Positions 1-12,300 of a stretch of 64,000 nucleotides of DNA are shown one piece after another. The translations under genes and the position numbers were made by a program. The stretch is from Macrostomum hystrix. Lineage: Eukaryota > Platyhelminthes > Macrostomidae. Under the pieces are notes generated by a model that ran no database searches, was not told the origin of the DNA, and was given only the letters and a program-made list of their open reading frames with translations. Each line of letters opens with the position of its first letter. Position 1 is the first letter of the stretch. The DNA is taken from assembly GCA_950097015.1 (NCBI GenBank), contig CATNEN010000029.1, forward strand, positions 4,111,501-4,175,500. The letters are read 5' to 3'.

Positions 1-370
1 GCAGATGCAGATCGAACAGGAACAGTGCGCCAGAGTATGGCGTACCTGCTGGGCCTTCAACCAGCACGGCCATGAGGTCCATGCGATCCTCGTAGGCTTT
101 GACGGTGACGCCGAGCGGCAAATGATCGCCTAGGAGGGCCAGCTCGCGCCGCCAGGCTGTCACGAAAGGCTTGGGCGGCAGGCCGGTGCCAGTAGAGAAG
201 GCCGACTCTGTATAGTGCAAGTGCGTTGCCGGGGCGCTCTCCACCAATAGGAAGATGCCGCCGCCTTCGACTGCCGCAGCGGAGGCGCCTTTCGGCTTAT
301 CGACAACAGATGCCGGAGCTGTTGAAGAGGCCGGCAGCGACGAGGAAACCGGGCAATCTGATGATGAGGC
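1..370 (-). CDS. UBE2O: UBE2O exon carrying the start of the UBC (E2) domain
   Basis: Acceptor AAAG|GCC at 371. The exon reads ASSSDCPVSSS, a linker, then GGGIFLLVESAPATHLHYTE and LPPKPFVTAWRRELALLGDH, followed by VKAYEDRMDLMAVLVEG. This aligns without gaps to the N-terminal alpha helix and first strands of the UBE2O UBC domain (human ...VRKEMALLATSLPEG, KTFEDRMDLFSALIKG). The active-site region is outside the window, so catalytic competence cannot be judged here. Confidence 0.9.
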
Positions 371-3300
371 CTTTTGGTGACATTAATGAAGGTTTGATCA
401 GGATAATGGCATTCGATTTGAGGATAAATTCCTATATGACTTGAGGATAAATTCATACGATTTGAGGATAATTTCATATACCATTTGAGGATTTAAAAAC
501 CATTCCTTGTCGGACTGCAATTTAGAGAATTCTAATTAAATAGACAAACCTGGCCGGCAGTATCCGGTCCGCCAGTTGACGGCAGTGTCACCTCGGCGAT
601 GCTAACCTGCATCACCCGACAGATGGTGCAGCGAAAGAACTCCAAATTATGCCGGGTATTGTCGCCAAGATGGTTGCCAAGGCGCAGTCTAACCTGGCCG
701 TAGAGTAGTTGCATCATCTCCTGCATCGCGTTGAACTGCGGCGGAGATTAAAAATGATTGCTTCATATTATATTTCATAACTGCCAATATGCTATAACTA
801 CCATTTCAGTAGTCAAAGGAGCACAGATAATCATAATGAAATGTATATTATAAGTTTAATAGTAACTTTCTACTACTACCACTTTTAGTAGCGTGGTTAG
901 AAGGAGAGCATCATTGATTGATGCCTAAAATGGCCCAGATGTGCAGCCGACAGCACAGCCGCAGCTATTGCGCGGCAAATCTGAGGGCTGCGAACGGCTG
1001 TTCAGTCCATGGACTGGGGGAACGCCACTCCCACCCTCAATTACCCTAGCTGATGCTGGTACCCATTTAACAGCTGGGTGAACTGAAGCAATGCAGAGTT
1101 AAGTGTCTTGCTAAAGGACAAAAATTGTTTCAGTAGAGCCGGGAATCGAACCCCGACCTTTAATCCGTGATTCCTACGCTCTAATCACTAGGCTACAACC
1201 TCCTCAAACCTCCTCATCCTGCACTTAGTTTTCTAGGAGTTTTCTAGTTTTTGTTTTCTAGGAGAAAACAAAAAAGAACAGTAGTCAACGTCCTAAAACT
1301 ATCGATCTTATGATTACTTTCCAGTCTGAGTTTGCTAAAAGACACAAACACCCACCGGAGCACTTACACTTTTATACCTGAATGCCTGAGGACTTGTAAG
1401 ATTAGAGTCAAGCATAAGAAAGATAATTTTGTGAAGACTAGTCTAAAAAAGAAAAAAATACTTAAAAACAAAGGGCTTAGATAACTGCGCTATGTGATCA
1501 GTCATATATTGCTACTCTTAAAAGGCAAATCTATCTGATAGTCTCAAGTGGTGGTGATTTTGAGTAGGACTTAAAGAGGATTGTCTTCTAAGTGAGACAG
1601 AAGGAGATGGTTACCCTTGCAGAATTAAAAATAGCAATTGTCCAGTTAACTTTTTCCAGTACCAGTTATCTTTTAAGTGCAATGATTTAAGAGTAAAAGT
1701 CAAATTGGGATCCACAATGAAGCTAGGTGCAGCAAAACACCAGGTTTACACTTTTAACTCCATATTGATTGACACGCTGTCAACTAAAGTGCAAAGAAAA
1801 TATCTCTGTTGCCCATCGCGTGTAAAATTATAGATCTGAACGAATTTAAGCCGTCCGTCGCGCTAAACATTTTATTGAATGCTAACTATAACTGGGCTTG
1901 AAGAATGCATTGATTTTTCTTTCCCCTAAGAAAGAGTCGGGGCATCGATTTTCAGAGGAGCCGCCATAAGAAAAGCGAAGGAAAGACTTTTGACTTCGCT
2001 TTTCCGCTGCTTCGTTCTAGTGCAATCTATTATCTTCTAGGAGGAGCTGACAAAAAAGAAGAATACAGTCCTGTAGCTTCGATTTCTTTTGTGCCGCAGC
2101 AAGCCGGGATGAAACCATCCGACATACGAGACCAGCATTGACTGGATAGCAGCCGTCGCAATATTAGTAGCTTAATTATGGAAAAGTCACATAACGGATA
2201 ACAAGAGTATAAATCGATGGTAAACTGCAGAGGCATCCGAGCATTTTCCAATCAATAATTTCGATCCTCTTATTACTAAAGATTAATTTCATTTTCATTC
2301 CGACTAACGTTTTAATTCAGTGGTGGCGTTTAGTTTATTTCAATGCAGAAGGTCAAAATTACTGGACATTTTAAACGTCACTCCTCATTCCTCAACCAGG
2401 TGTGACCAGTTTAAGCTGCAAAGGCCAACAAGATGTTCCCTTTCCAGTTCAAGAAAGAAACTAATTATCTGAAAAGCAAGCTGAAACGTTTCCCCACGAG
2501 TTAGTCTGCATCAAACGCGGTAATAAGGGAAGGCTAATGACGTCAGAGACACAAAAGAGTCAATATCTCTTACATAAGATCATAGAGCAAGGCTAGTGAA
2601 TAGAACTTTCAGAGAAAAATGCGTTCCACCAAGCATGCCTGATGGGATTGGATGGGCGAAAACCAATGGACCACTGACTAAGAAGACGCCCATCCCGAAT
2701 TGGAAACGCCCGCATACGAGTCCTGACTAGAGCTCCAATCGCGTCTTGCTATGTGAAGAATAAATAGAGGCTGAAAGTCGACGCGACAAAGGCCCCACTG
2801 AAGCGGCGACATTATTCTCTTTTCGGCCTACATTGCTTTGGCACAGCAAAACAGGCGCACGGCGGTAAAAGCTAAGTCTTTGCCAACAGCGTATCAGGAT
2901 TAGAGAAATACCTACAACTATTCTGTGCGTGAGTTATGAAACACCTAAACAGGCGCACTAACTACGTTACGCTGCTAGTGGCTTTGGTCCTTGCTTCGAC
3001 CACCACTGCGTTGCCATCGGAGGAGCACAAACTGGGACGGCAAGAGAATCGAGAGTCGGAGAAAGAAAGTGATGGACTTTCAGAGCTGGAGGTGCGCTAT
3101 CTGATGCAGGCGTTGGGAAGCATTGATAGCCCAACAGTGAACGGTCGTGATATTAACTACGACAAGGAAGACGGCGATGATGACCTAGAAGTGGACGCTG
3201 ACGATCTCAAGACTAACGAAGACAAGCGGGCTTTCCATGCTCTTCGTGGCAAGAAGTTTACTCCGCTTCGTGGCAAGAAGTTTACTCCGCTTCGTGGCAA

Positions 3301-6300
3301 GAAGTTTACTCCACTCCGTGGCAAGAGGTTCAGCCCGCTTCGTGGCAAGAGGTTCAGCCCGCTTCGTGGCAAGAGGTTCAGCCCGCTTCGTGGCAAGAGG
3401 TTCAGCCCGCTTCGTGGCAAGAGGTTCAGCCCGCTTCGTGGCAAGAGGTTCAGCCCGCTTCGTGGCAAGAGGTTCAGCCCGCTTCGTGGCAAGAGGTTCA
3501 GCCCGCTTCGTGGCAAGAGGTTCAGCCCGCTTCGTGGCAAGAGGTTCAGCCCGCTTCGTGGCAAGAGGTTCAGCCCGCTTCGTGGCAAGAGGTTCAGCCC
3601 GCTCCGTGGAAAGAGGTTCAGCCCGCTCCGTGGAAAGAGGTTCAGCCCGCTCCGTGGAAAGAGGTTCATCCCGCTCCGTGGAAAGAAATTTAACTCTAGC
3701 CCGGTCAGTGACGATGAGTTTACACAGCTCTTTGGCAAGAGGTTCAATCCACTCAGCGATTAAACCCGCTCTCTGATTAAGGCAACACTGAAAGAATCGG
3801 AAGTATGAAGGCATGCGAGGCCTTTCTTGTTCGTAAATGTTAAACCGTTTGTAAGCAGTTTATAAGAGACAGACAGTTGACAAGCAAAGGTGTTCTTAAC
3901 AACTTGAATATTCCCTCCCACGAGCATAACACATTTTAACTCTATACCTCTTTTATCTCACACCGTCGCGAAAAAATAATTTTCTCCATCAGAAGAGAAA
4001 TCTAAGCAAGCAATTCGCACCAGGCAAATAATGCAATATAAAAACTTAAGCATACGCGCCCAGATCATTTTGTTGCGTATGCGATTTATTGAGGTTTTCT
4101 TGTCTAAATATATTGAGAAAAACTATATCACTGACAGGATTCTCAGCAAATGAAAGCCTTTATTTTATGAAGTAACCGAACTAATCGCATTAAGAATTAT
4201 TAGATTTAACACTAGGTTAGGTCGAATTTTACATCACCCAATTTAATGCTGAAGTCAACAGGCCTTCAATCGATTCTTGCGATTGTTTATTGGATTTGTT
4301 TCTCTGCTCTCAAAGTAGCGAACTAGTCTACGCTTGTAGAAAGGGGCAACATCGTGTGGCTGGGTACGCTTAATAAGCAGCACAAGAGCGTACTGGCAGA
4401 CGCGCGCACTGGCAGAGGCGCGCACCGGCACAAAAGCGCAGCAGCACAAGAGCGCACTGGCAGAGGCGCGCACCGGCACAAAAGCGCAGCAGCACAAGAG
4501 CGCACTGGCAGAGGCGCGCACCGGCACAAAAGCGCAGCAGCACAAGAGCGCACTGGCAGAGGCGCGCACCGGCACAAAAGCGCAGCAGCACAGGCGCGCA
4601 CTAGCAGAGGCGCGCACCGGCACAAAAGCGCAGCAGCACAAGAGCGCACTGGCAGAGGCGCGCACCGGCACAAAAGCGCAGCAGCACAAGAGCGCACTGG
4701 CAGAGGCGCGCACCGGCACAAAAGCGCAGCAGCACAAGAGCGCACTGGCAGAGGCGCGCACCGGCACAAAAGCGCAGCAGCACAAGAGCGCACTGGCAGA
4801 GGCGCGCACCGGCACAAAAGCGCAGCAGCACAAGAGCGCACTGGCAGAGGCGCGCTGTCAGACTTATGCGCAAGAGCGCATTATTTACTCGCTAAGGCAC
4901 AAGCGCGCACTTCATTTAATGGAATTTAAATGAAAAAGAAAAGTTGTAATCAAAGCTGTAGTGCACAAGGGGTGGTGGGTTAGGGTGTAAACAGAGGTAC
5001 TTTAGGTACTCTGCGCATTGGTCGCATCGACGAGTTAGCATTTCTCACTTTGACGTCGCACATTGTTGATGGATTGCTGGATCATCATCAGCAGCCAGAC
5101 CAAGACTTGCAGCCAGACATGCCGGGACACGGCCTGCCCAGTCAGCCGCAACCGGGATTTCTGCAGCTGCTCTTTTTCTTCGTGTTACATCTTTGTTCTA
5201 ACATACATGTAAAGCACTGGTCGAAAGGATTTTAATTCGATTTCCTTCGTACAAATACAATCGACTACTTTGTGACAGACGATGGAGCAACTTGACTGCT
5301 TTTATTTATTGCCTATCGCGCTTGTGCCAGACTTTGACATAAAATCCACAGGCGCGCTTATGATGGCAACCCGTGTGGCTCTACGGGAGACCAAAAATCG
5401 ATTGAAAGAAGCGAGTCCATTAAACAGGTTAATAAAGTATTTAGAAGTGCTGTCTGGTTACTTTTAGATGTGAAAATCTTCTTTTCACAAGCCAATTCCA
5501 TTTGGCCAGGTCATAAGCTCCAAGGAGTTAAGCTGCCATCATCTTTGACATCGCTGTCAGCATATACTTAGGCATGAGTAGATTCATGGATCGGGTGGGA
5601 GAAGGAGAGAGTAGGCCTGAAAGATGATCAGGGCTTAAGCCACAGAGCAGCAGATCCTTGAGAGTGGTCCGTAAGCGTGTTCACAATCATTGGGAAATAA
5701 ATTAACTGCAGGCTTATAATCCAGAAGCCAGTCAGACTATCTCTAAAAGCTAAAGATTAGTGCTATTAAAATCAAAGCTTTGAAGTGCGATATATAGTGC
5801 AACCCATTAAAATCTGTGAAAAATTCTACCTAAATTACAGGTAAAATGTTTGTAATTAGGAAAATTAGCAGCTCTGGAAGAGCTACTCGTAGTTAAGACC
5901 CAACTCAAGCCAACAACCCGCAGTAATTTAGCGGGACTTTACTTTAGCTATATACTTTGCTAAGGTTGGTTGCCTAGTGGTTGCCTAGAGGTTGTAGCCT
6001 AGTGGTTAGGGCGTCGGACTAACGACTTGAAGGTCGGGGGTTCGATTCCCGACTCCACTGAAACAATCTGTCCTTTAGCAAGACACTTAACTCTGCATTG
6101 CTTCAGTTCACCCAGCTGTTAAATGGGTACCAGCATCAGCTGGGATAATTGAAGGTGGGTGTGGCGTCCCCCCAGTCCATGGACTGAACAGCTGTACGCA
6201 GCCTTCAGATGCGCCGCGCAATAGCTGCGGCTGTGCTGTCGGCTGCACATCTGGCCCGATTGGGGCAGGTGTAATCAATTATTATTATTATTATTTGCTA

Positions 6301-9300
6301 AGAATTTTATGCGCGCTGTTTAAATACTTTTTATGCTTGTTGTGTGCATCAGCCCTCAACTTATCGGCTCACAATCAGCTTGTCTCCTTCTGCAGCTCTT
6401 GAGTTTTGCTTGAGTACAATAGGACTGGAGCTGACTCGAGTGTCCTACTAAAAGGATGAATGAACTGAAGTTATGTAAAAACTTCCTCACGAGCACTTAA
6501 TTGGCATATTCGAATATTTATCGACTTGATACCAGGAATTGCAGGTACTTGATTATTTTCAAATTGTTATGAAACACACTTCATCGTGTTTTGCGCAGAT
6601 ATTTCACCTAATCCAAATAGAACGGCAGAGGGGCGAAGGGTGCGTGCGCCATACATTTGCTCTCCTATTTCATGACAGAGAGAGGCAAACAATCACCAAA
6701 AAGTGGAGAGGCCGGAGTGATTGAGAGTGAGAAATCGGATGGGGGAAGGCCGAGTAACAGCAACAGAGTAACTTCAATCTTGCTGATTGACGGATAGGGC
6801 CAGAGTGACATTGAGTTGGATATTAGCATTCTGCCAACAAATCTAACAGCAGCACTCAGTGTGGCACAATGAGCTCTTCACTACGCCAGCTCTTCGATTC
6901 AATTATATTATGTTGGCAATAAAGCAACACCTGCAGTGACTCGTCACTGCACGTCCACTCACTTATATAGGATTACGTGCGGCGAGATCGCATCACAAAA
7001 TACGCTCGAATATTGTTTGGAATCGAATGAAAATCGACCAAAACTTTCCGGCAAATGCCAACATACCGCATTATATCTCTGTAGTAAGATACCAGTCGAG
7101 GAATCTGACTAAAAAACAGATTCCGTATCAGTGGCACAAACCGTCAGCTACTCAAAGACGCTTCAAAAGGCTGTGTACAGAACTGTTCAGTCCTTGGACT
7201 GGGGAACTGGGGACCGCAACTTTCAATTTGAATGAATGAATTGAAGCTATGGTGAATTGAACTCCTGACCTCTCGAACAAGCTGCCTGAAGGACTGCTGT
7301 GATATAAATGCCCGGTTTAAGTACACAATGAGTTGCTTACGATTGAGTAATAATCAGCAAAAATGTGACAACTCACAAGAGTTTTAGGTTTGCTCTACTC
7401 AATTAATTACGTATTATTATCATTCTGGGACTCCTATGGGGGTAGGGGAAGTGAGATAAAACTCAATTCGTGCGAAAATTGATAAAGATATTCCTTCAGA
7501 ATGAGATTGAAGAAGGCCCTGCTGGATAGACGGATAAGTGGTCCATTGGGAAGGGAGAGGATATTAGGAGATCACCGTGGGAACATTGCCGCATGGGAAT
7601 CGCTTCTAGCGGGATTGTACTGGGAGAGAATCCCATAATAAAAGACAGAATTTACACACACACAGGCATGCTGGATGGCGTGGCAGCCTTTACTAGAATG
7701 AAATCTGGCATCTAAAGAATTCAAATCACGCAACTGTAGTAGGAAGACACCAGTTAGCACAGTTGAGCAAAATGAATTAGCACTTCCGTATCCTCGGAAA
7801 GAAATAATGTGAGCTGATATGGAAGTAGATATATTTAAATTCTATGCAACTTGTCCTTTCTGAGGCATGCAGTTAAGACAAATCCCTGCAGAACCCCATG
7901 AGGGATAGAGGAAGATAAGAGATAAGAGATGAGAGAAGAGATATAATAATTAATAGAGGAGAGACATGAGATATGTGAGTAAAGAAAATGGATGAGAGAG
8001 GAGAGATAAGAGATGATGAAGAGGCGGGCACAAACACAGGGATAAGGATGAAAGAGAATCGAATGCAGTAGTAGGTGAAGCACAGAATCCTTACACATTG
8101 TAATTGTGAACATTAAAACAATAGCTCAAAAAGCGGAATCTACATGGGATTAATTAGCGCTTCAAAAAAAGAACAACCAGCTCATTAGGCTTGAGCTACA
8201 CAAGGTAGAAAAAAACAATGCATTGAATTTGGCTAACAGTGGAAACAACATACTGAATATATATTTGGAATGATGGCTACACGGTGCCAAATTATGCCTC
8301 TCTTGAGGCGAAGGTATGAAGTGTTGCCCCCCCAGGATACTAGGCAGTACAGAATCTTATCCTATTATGGTGTTCTAGTATGAAGAGCGATCCCCTTGTC
8401 GCTCGTAACTCAATTACGTAGGGTTCGGAAGGTTTGGTGGAATGGCCCTTTTAAAATGTGAGCAAGAACGAGAGGGCCTGTCTCTCATGGGCCAGATATT
8501 CGAAGTGAAAGTTTAGTGACACGTCGAGGTGTCCCTGATCTGTGCCGTTTTCTTAATGCGATACGACAGGCCTGCGAGTATAAGTTGTAGAGCATACTCG
8601 TCCAGAAAGTGAGGATTCCATTTGTCTATACGAGTAATTTTTGTTTTTAGATTGTAATTTTTTTTAATATACATTTTGCGTACAAATCTCGATTGTCTTG
8701 AACATATAAGCAGCATTACAAAACTCACGAAACTCAGTTGGAATATTTATAACTGAACTTCTTAATCTTTAGTAGGGATTTTAGTTGGGATTTCGGCGAG
8801 TTGGGATTTTTTAAGATGAATGATTTTGAAGTCTGGGATTTCAGCGAGTTGGGATCTTTGGAGAGATTTTTGTTTCGGAAATTTGGGATTTCGGGATTTG
8901 GAGTTTCGGTGATTTGGGATTTTGGAGATCCTAAAATAATTTGGGATTTTGGAGAGTTGGGATTTCTTAAGATTTGGGATTTTGGAGTTAGGGATTTCGC
9001 GAGTAAGGATTGGTTAGATTAGAGATTTCGGAGCATTCGGATCTCCGATAGGTGGGATTTCGGCGAGTTAGAGTTTTAGATATTCGAAATTTCAGAGATT
9101 TGGTATTTTTACAAATCGATATCAAACCTGCGAGCTCGATGTACTACTGAAAAATAAATACAGGGCACTCACCTCAGGCACATCGAGCTGTTGAGCAGAC
9201 AAATCAGTTTCAGACGCAGCAGACGCAGTTGCTAGGGGCCCGGATTGAGCCAAACTGGTAGCCGACTGCCACAGGCTCCTAATAGAAGTTGGCAAAGGAT

Positions 9301-12300
9301 TGGACACTCTCGGCACAAATGTTGGCACAACTCGCTGATCGATCCCGCCGCCCTCTCCGAAATCGTTTCGCCGCAGCATGAGGGCGTGCCGCAACGGCGC
9401 CAGCTTGTCAGGCATAGATTCAGGATCTGTGAAGGCCTCCAGGCAGTGAGCATCGGCTGTGAGTAGGCGCAGATTTTTTGAGAACTGCAGCAACGCGGCC
9501 CGCTGGCTAGTGGTGGCGCAACGGCGAAGGCAGGTGGGTCGGGAGCGCAGGTCGTGCAGCAGGGTGCGCAGGCTGTGTGTTGTTAATAGAATAGTCTCCA
9601 AAGCCTGGTGTACGCTGTGAACAACTGTGGGCGTGACAATGCGGCAGGCGTTGGCTGTGAGGGCTTCGCGCACACAGTCGGAGATGAGGCGCAGCGGCTC
9701 CTGCAGTTGCGCACCGACCTGAGTAGCGCCGTAAGAGAAATAAAGAGATTAATGAAATCTTTAGGATTTATTGCTTATTAATCCAGATTCCATATCACTG
9801 AATCCAGACTCCATATCACAGAATCCTGATCCCATATCAGAGAATCCTGATCCCATATCACAAAATCCAATAGCACAGAATCCAGATCGAATATCACAGA
9901 ATCCAGACCCCGGACCATAGAATCCAGACCCCGGACCATAGAATCCAGATCCCAGACCATAGAATCCAGACCCCGGACCATAGAATCCAGACCCCGGACC
10001 ATAGAATCCAGATGCTGACCTTTCTAACGCACTCCCATTCGTCTGAGCAGGACGCATGATGCGGCAGCCAGCAATTTAAACCGGCGCCGGAAGTTTCATT
10101 GCCAGCCCCATCCTCTGTCGACATCAGAACAACGTCTCCGTCGGCCGTGACCTGGACGGCAACGCCGGCTCGGCCAGCGTCCTCCTCTAGATCGGCGGTC
10201 TCCACGCTTTCCGTCTCCCAGGACGCCGTGTCTTCGTCGTCGTCGTCAGCGGCGTCGTAGTCGTTGAAGAAGTCGGACGACTCGCTAGCAGTGCGATGCT
10301 CCGGCCCGCCGCCAAGCAGGCCTTCAAGGCTGAACAGATCGCAGGGCCACACATCAGCCTCTTCACCGTCTGACCAGACAACGCGAACGCGACCCTAGGC
10401 GAGGATGGAAAATTTTATTCGATTAAGTGACCTGTCCCAACAATTATTCTAGAAATTTCAGTTGGCTGCTTGCTGTCTTGTTCGAATCCTTTAGAGCACT
10501 ATTTCTAATCATTCAGAAAGGCATATCCATCCCCAATCCATAGTTACTCCTTCAGTCATCCATTGCTAATATATTTTAAAATCCATGGCTAATCCTCCAT
10601 TTGGTAATCCATTAGTAATCCTTCAGTAAATCATTGCTAATCCTTTATTTTGTTATCCATTGCTAATCCTTCATTTAGTAATCCATTTCTAATTCTTCTT
10701 CAATTAGTAACTAGTTGAAGTAAACTAATTAGTAGCTAATCCTTTAATCAGTAACCTTTGCTAATCATTCAGTAATCCATTGCTAATCCTTCATTTAGTA
10801 ATCCATTGCTAATCCTTCATTTAGTAATCCATTGCTAATCCTTCATTTAGCAATCTATTGCTAATCCTTCATTTAGTTATCCATTGCTAACCCTTCATTT
10901 AGCAATCTATTGCTAATCCTTCATTTAGTTATCCATCGCTAATCCTTCATTTAGTAATCCATTGCTAATACTTCATTTAGTAATCTATTGCTAATCCTTC
11001 ATTTAGTTATCCATTGCTAACCCTTCATTTAGTAATCTATTGCTAATCCTTCATTTAGTTATCCATCGCTAATCCTTCATTTAGTTATCCATTGCTAATA
11101 CTTCATTTAGTAATCCATTGCTAATCCTTCATTTAGTAATCCATTGCTAATCCTTCATTTAGTTATCCATTGCTAATCCTTCATTTAGTTATCCATTGCT
11201 AATCCTTCAATAAATCATTGCTAATCCTTCAGTAATCCATTGGTAATCCTTCAGTAATCCATTGGTAATCCTTAACACATCAGTGAGTGAGCCATCATCG
11301 CATAAACAAAAAAAATTGTCGATTAAAACACAGCTAATCCAATTCTAATCCACCAATGACACATTAGCAACCTTTCAGTAAGAGCAGCTTCATCAGCGAC
11401 TGAGGTTTGCCCTTGGGGAGATTGCGCAAATAATCAAGAGTTACACTATTGCCGGATCAATAATCAATGCCGGAAGTGCATTTGGAGAAAAAAAAGTGAA
11501 TGCTAAAAATTTAAGGATTACATTTGCTTATGGGATCAGAAACGGCGCAGAGTGGGTAGAAAATCCCCAAATGTCAATGTGACGCATTGTGCAAACAAAA
11601 TGAGCAGCCTGATGAGGCTGAGAATAGGCGAAAGATGATCCGACAGGCAGGTGATTGGGTGACAGAAAGTCAAACTGACACCTAAACCAGCCTGTCGATA
11701 CTCGTACAATAAACCACCGCTGCTAGTATAATGCGGTTGTACTAGGATCCACAGCGGAACAGGAAACGATACTTTTTTGTTGTGCAGCAACAAGATACAA
11801 CTAGTATTCCGCTACTACAGGTAGGAATCTTTTTTGCTCGAAAAAGTACTAAGTTCATTTAGTCAATTCCAAGATAATCCTTATCACTTTGCATTACCAA
11901 AATACCCCCTTATCCAATACAATCCAGAACCATCCAATCCAATCCAGAACCACCCCATCCAATCCAATCCAATCCAGAACCACCCCATCCAATCCAATCC
12001 AATCCAGAACCACCCCATCCAATCCAATCCAATCCAATCCAGAACCATTCTATCCAATCCAACCAATCCATAACCATCTTTATCCAATCCAATCCATAGC
12101 TATACTTATCCAATCCAATTCATAACTATCCTTATCCAATTCAATCCATAGCTATCCTTATCCAATCCAATCCATAACTATCCTTATCCAATTCAATCCA
12201 TAACTTTCCTTATCCAATTCAATCCATAGCTATACTTATCCAATTCAATCCATAGCTATACTTATCCAATCCAATCCATAGCTATCCTTATCCAATTCAA

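Noticed and set aside
3157-3814. Overlapping ORFs in other frames of the prohormone
   Set aside because: Shadows of the 24-bp coding repeat; only the FxPLRGKR frame has a signal peptide and sensible processing sites.
4354-4929. Long ORFs on both strands (Cys/Ala-rich or His/Arg-rich)
   Set aside because: Product of the 48-bp array; unit divisible by three keeps all frames open, and there is no splice or start context.
5990-6062. Functional tRNA gene
   Set aside because: Head of SINE family 1; same head and body recur at several sites.
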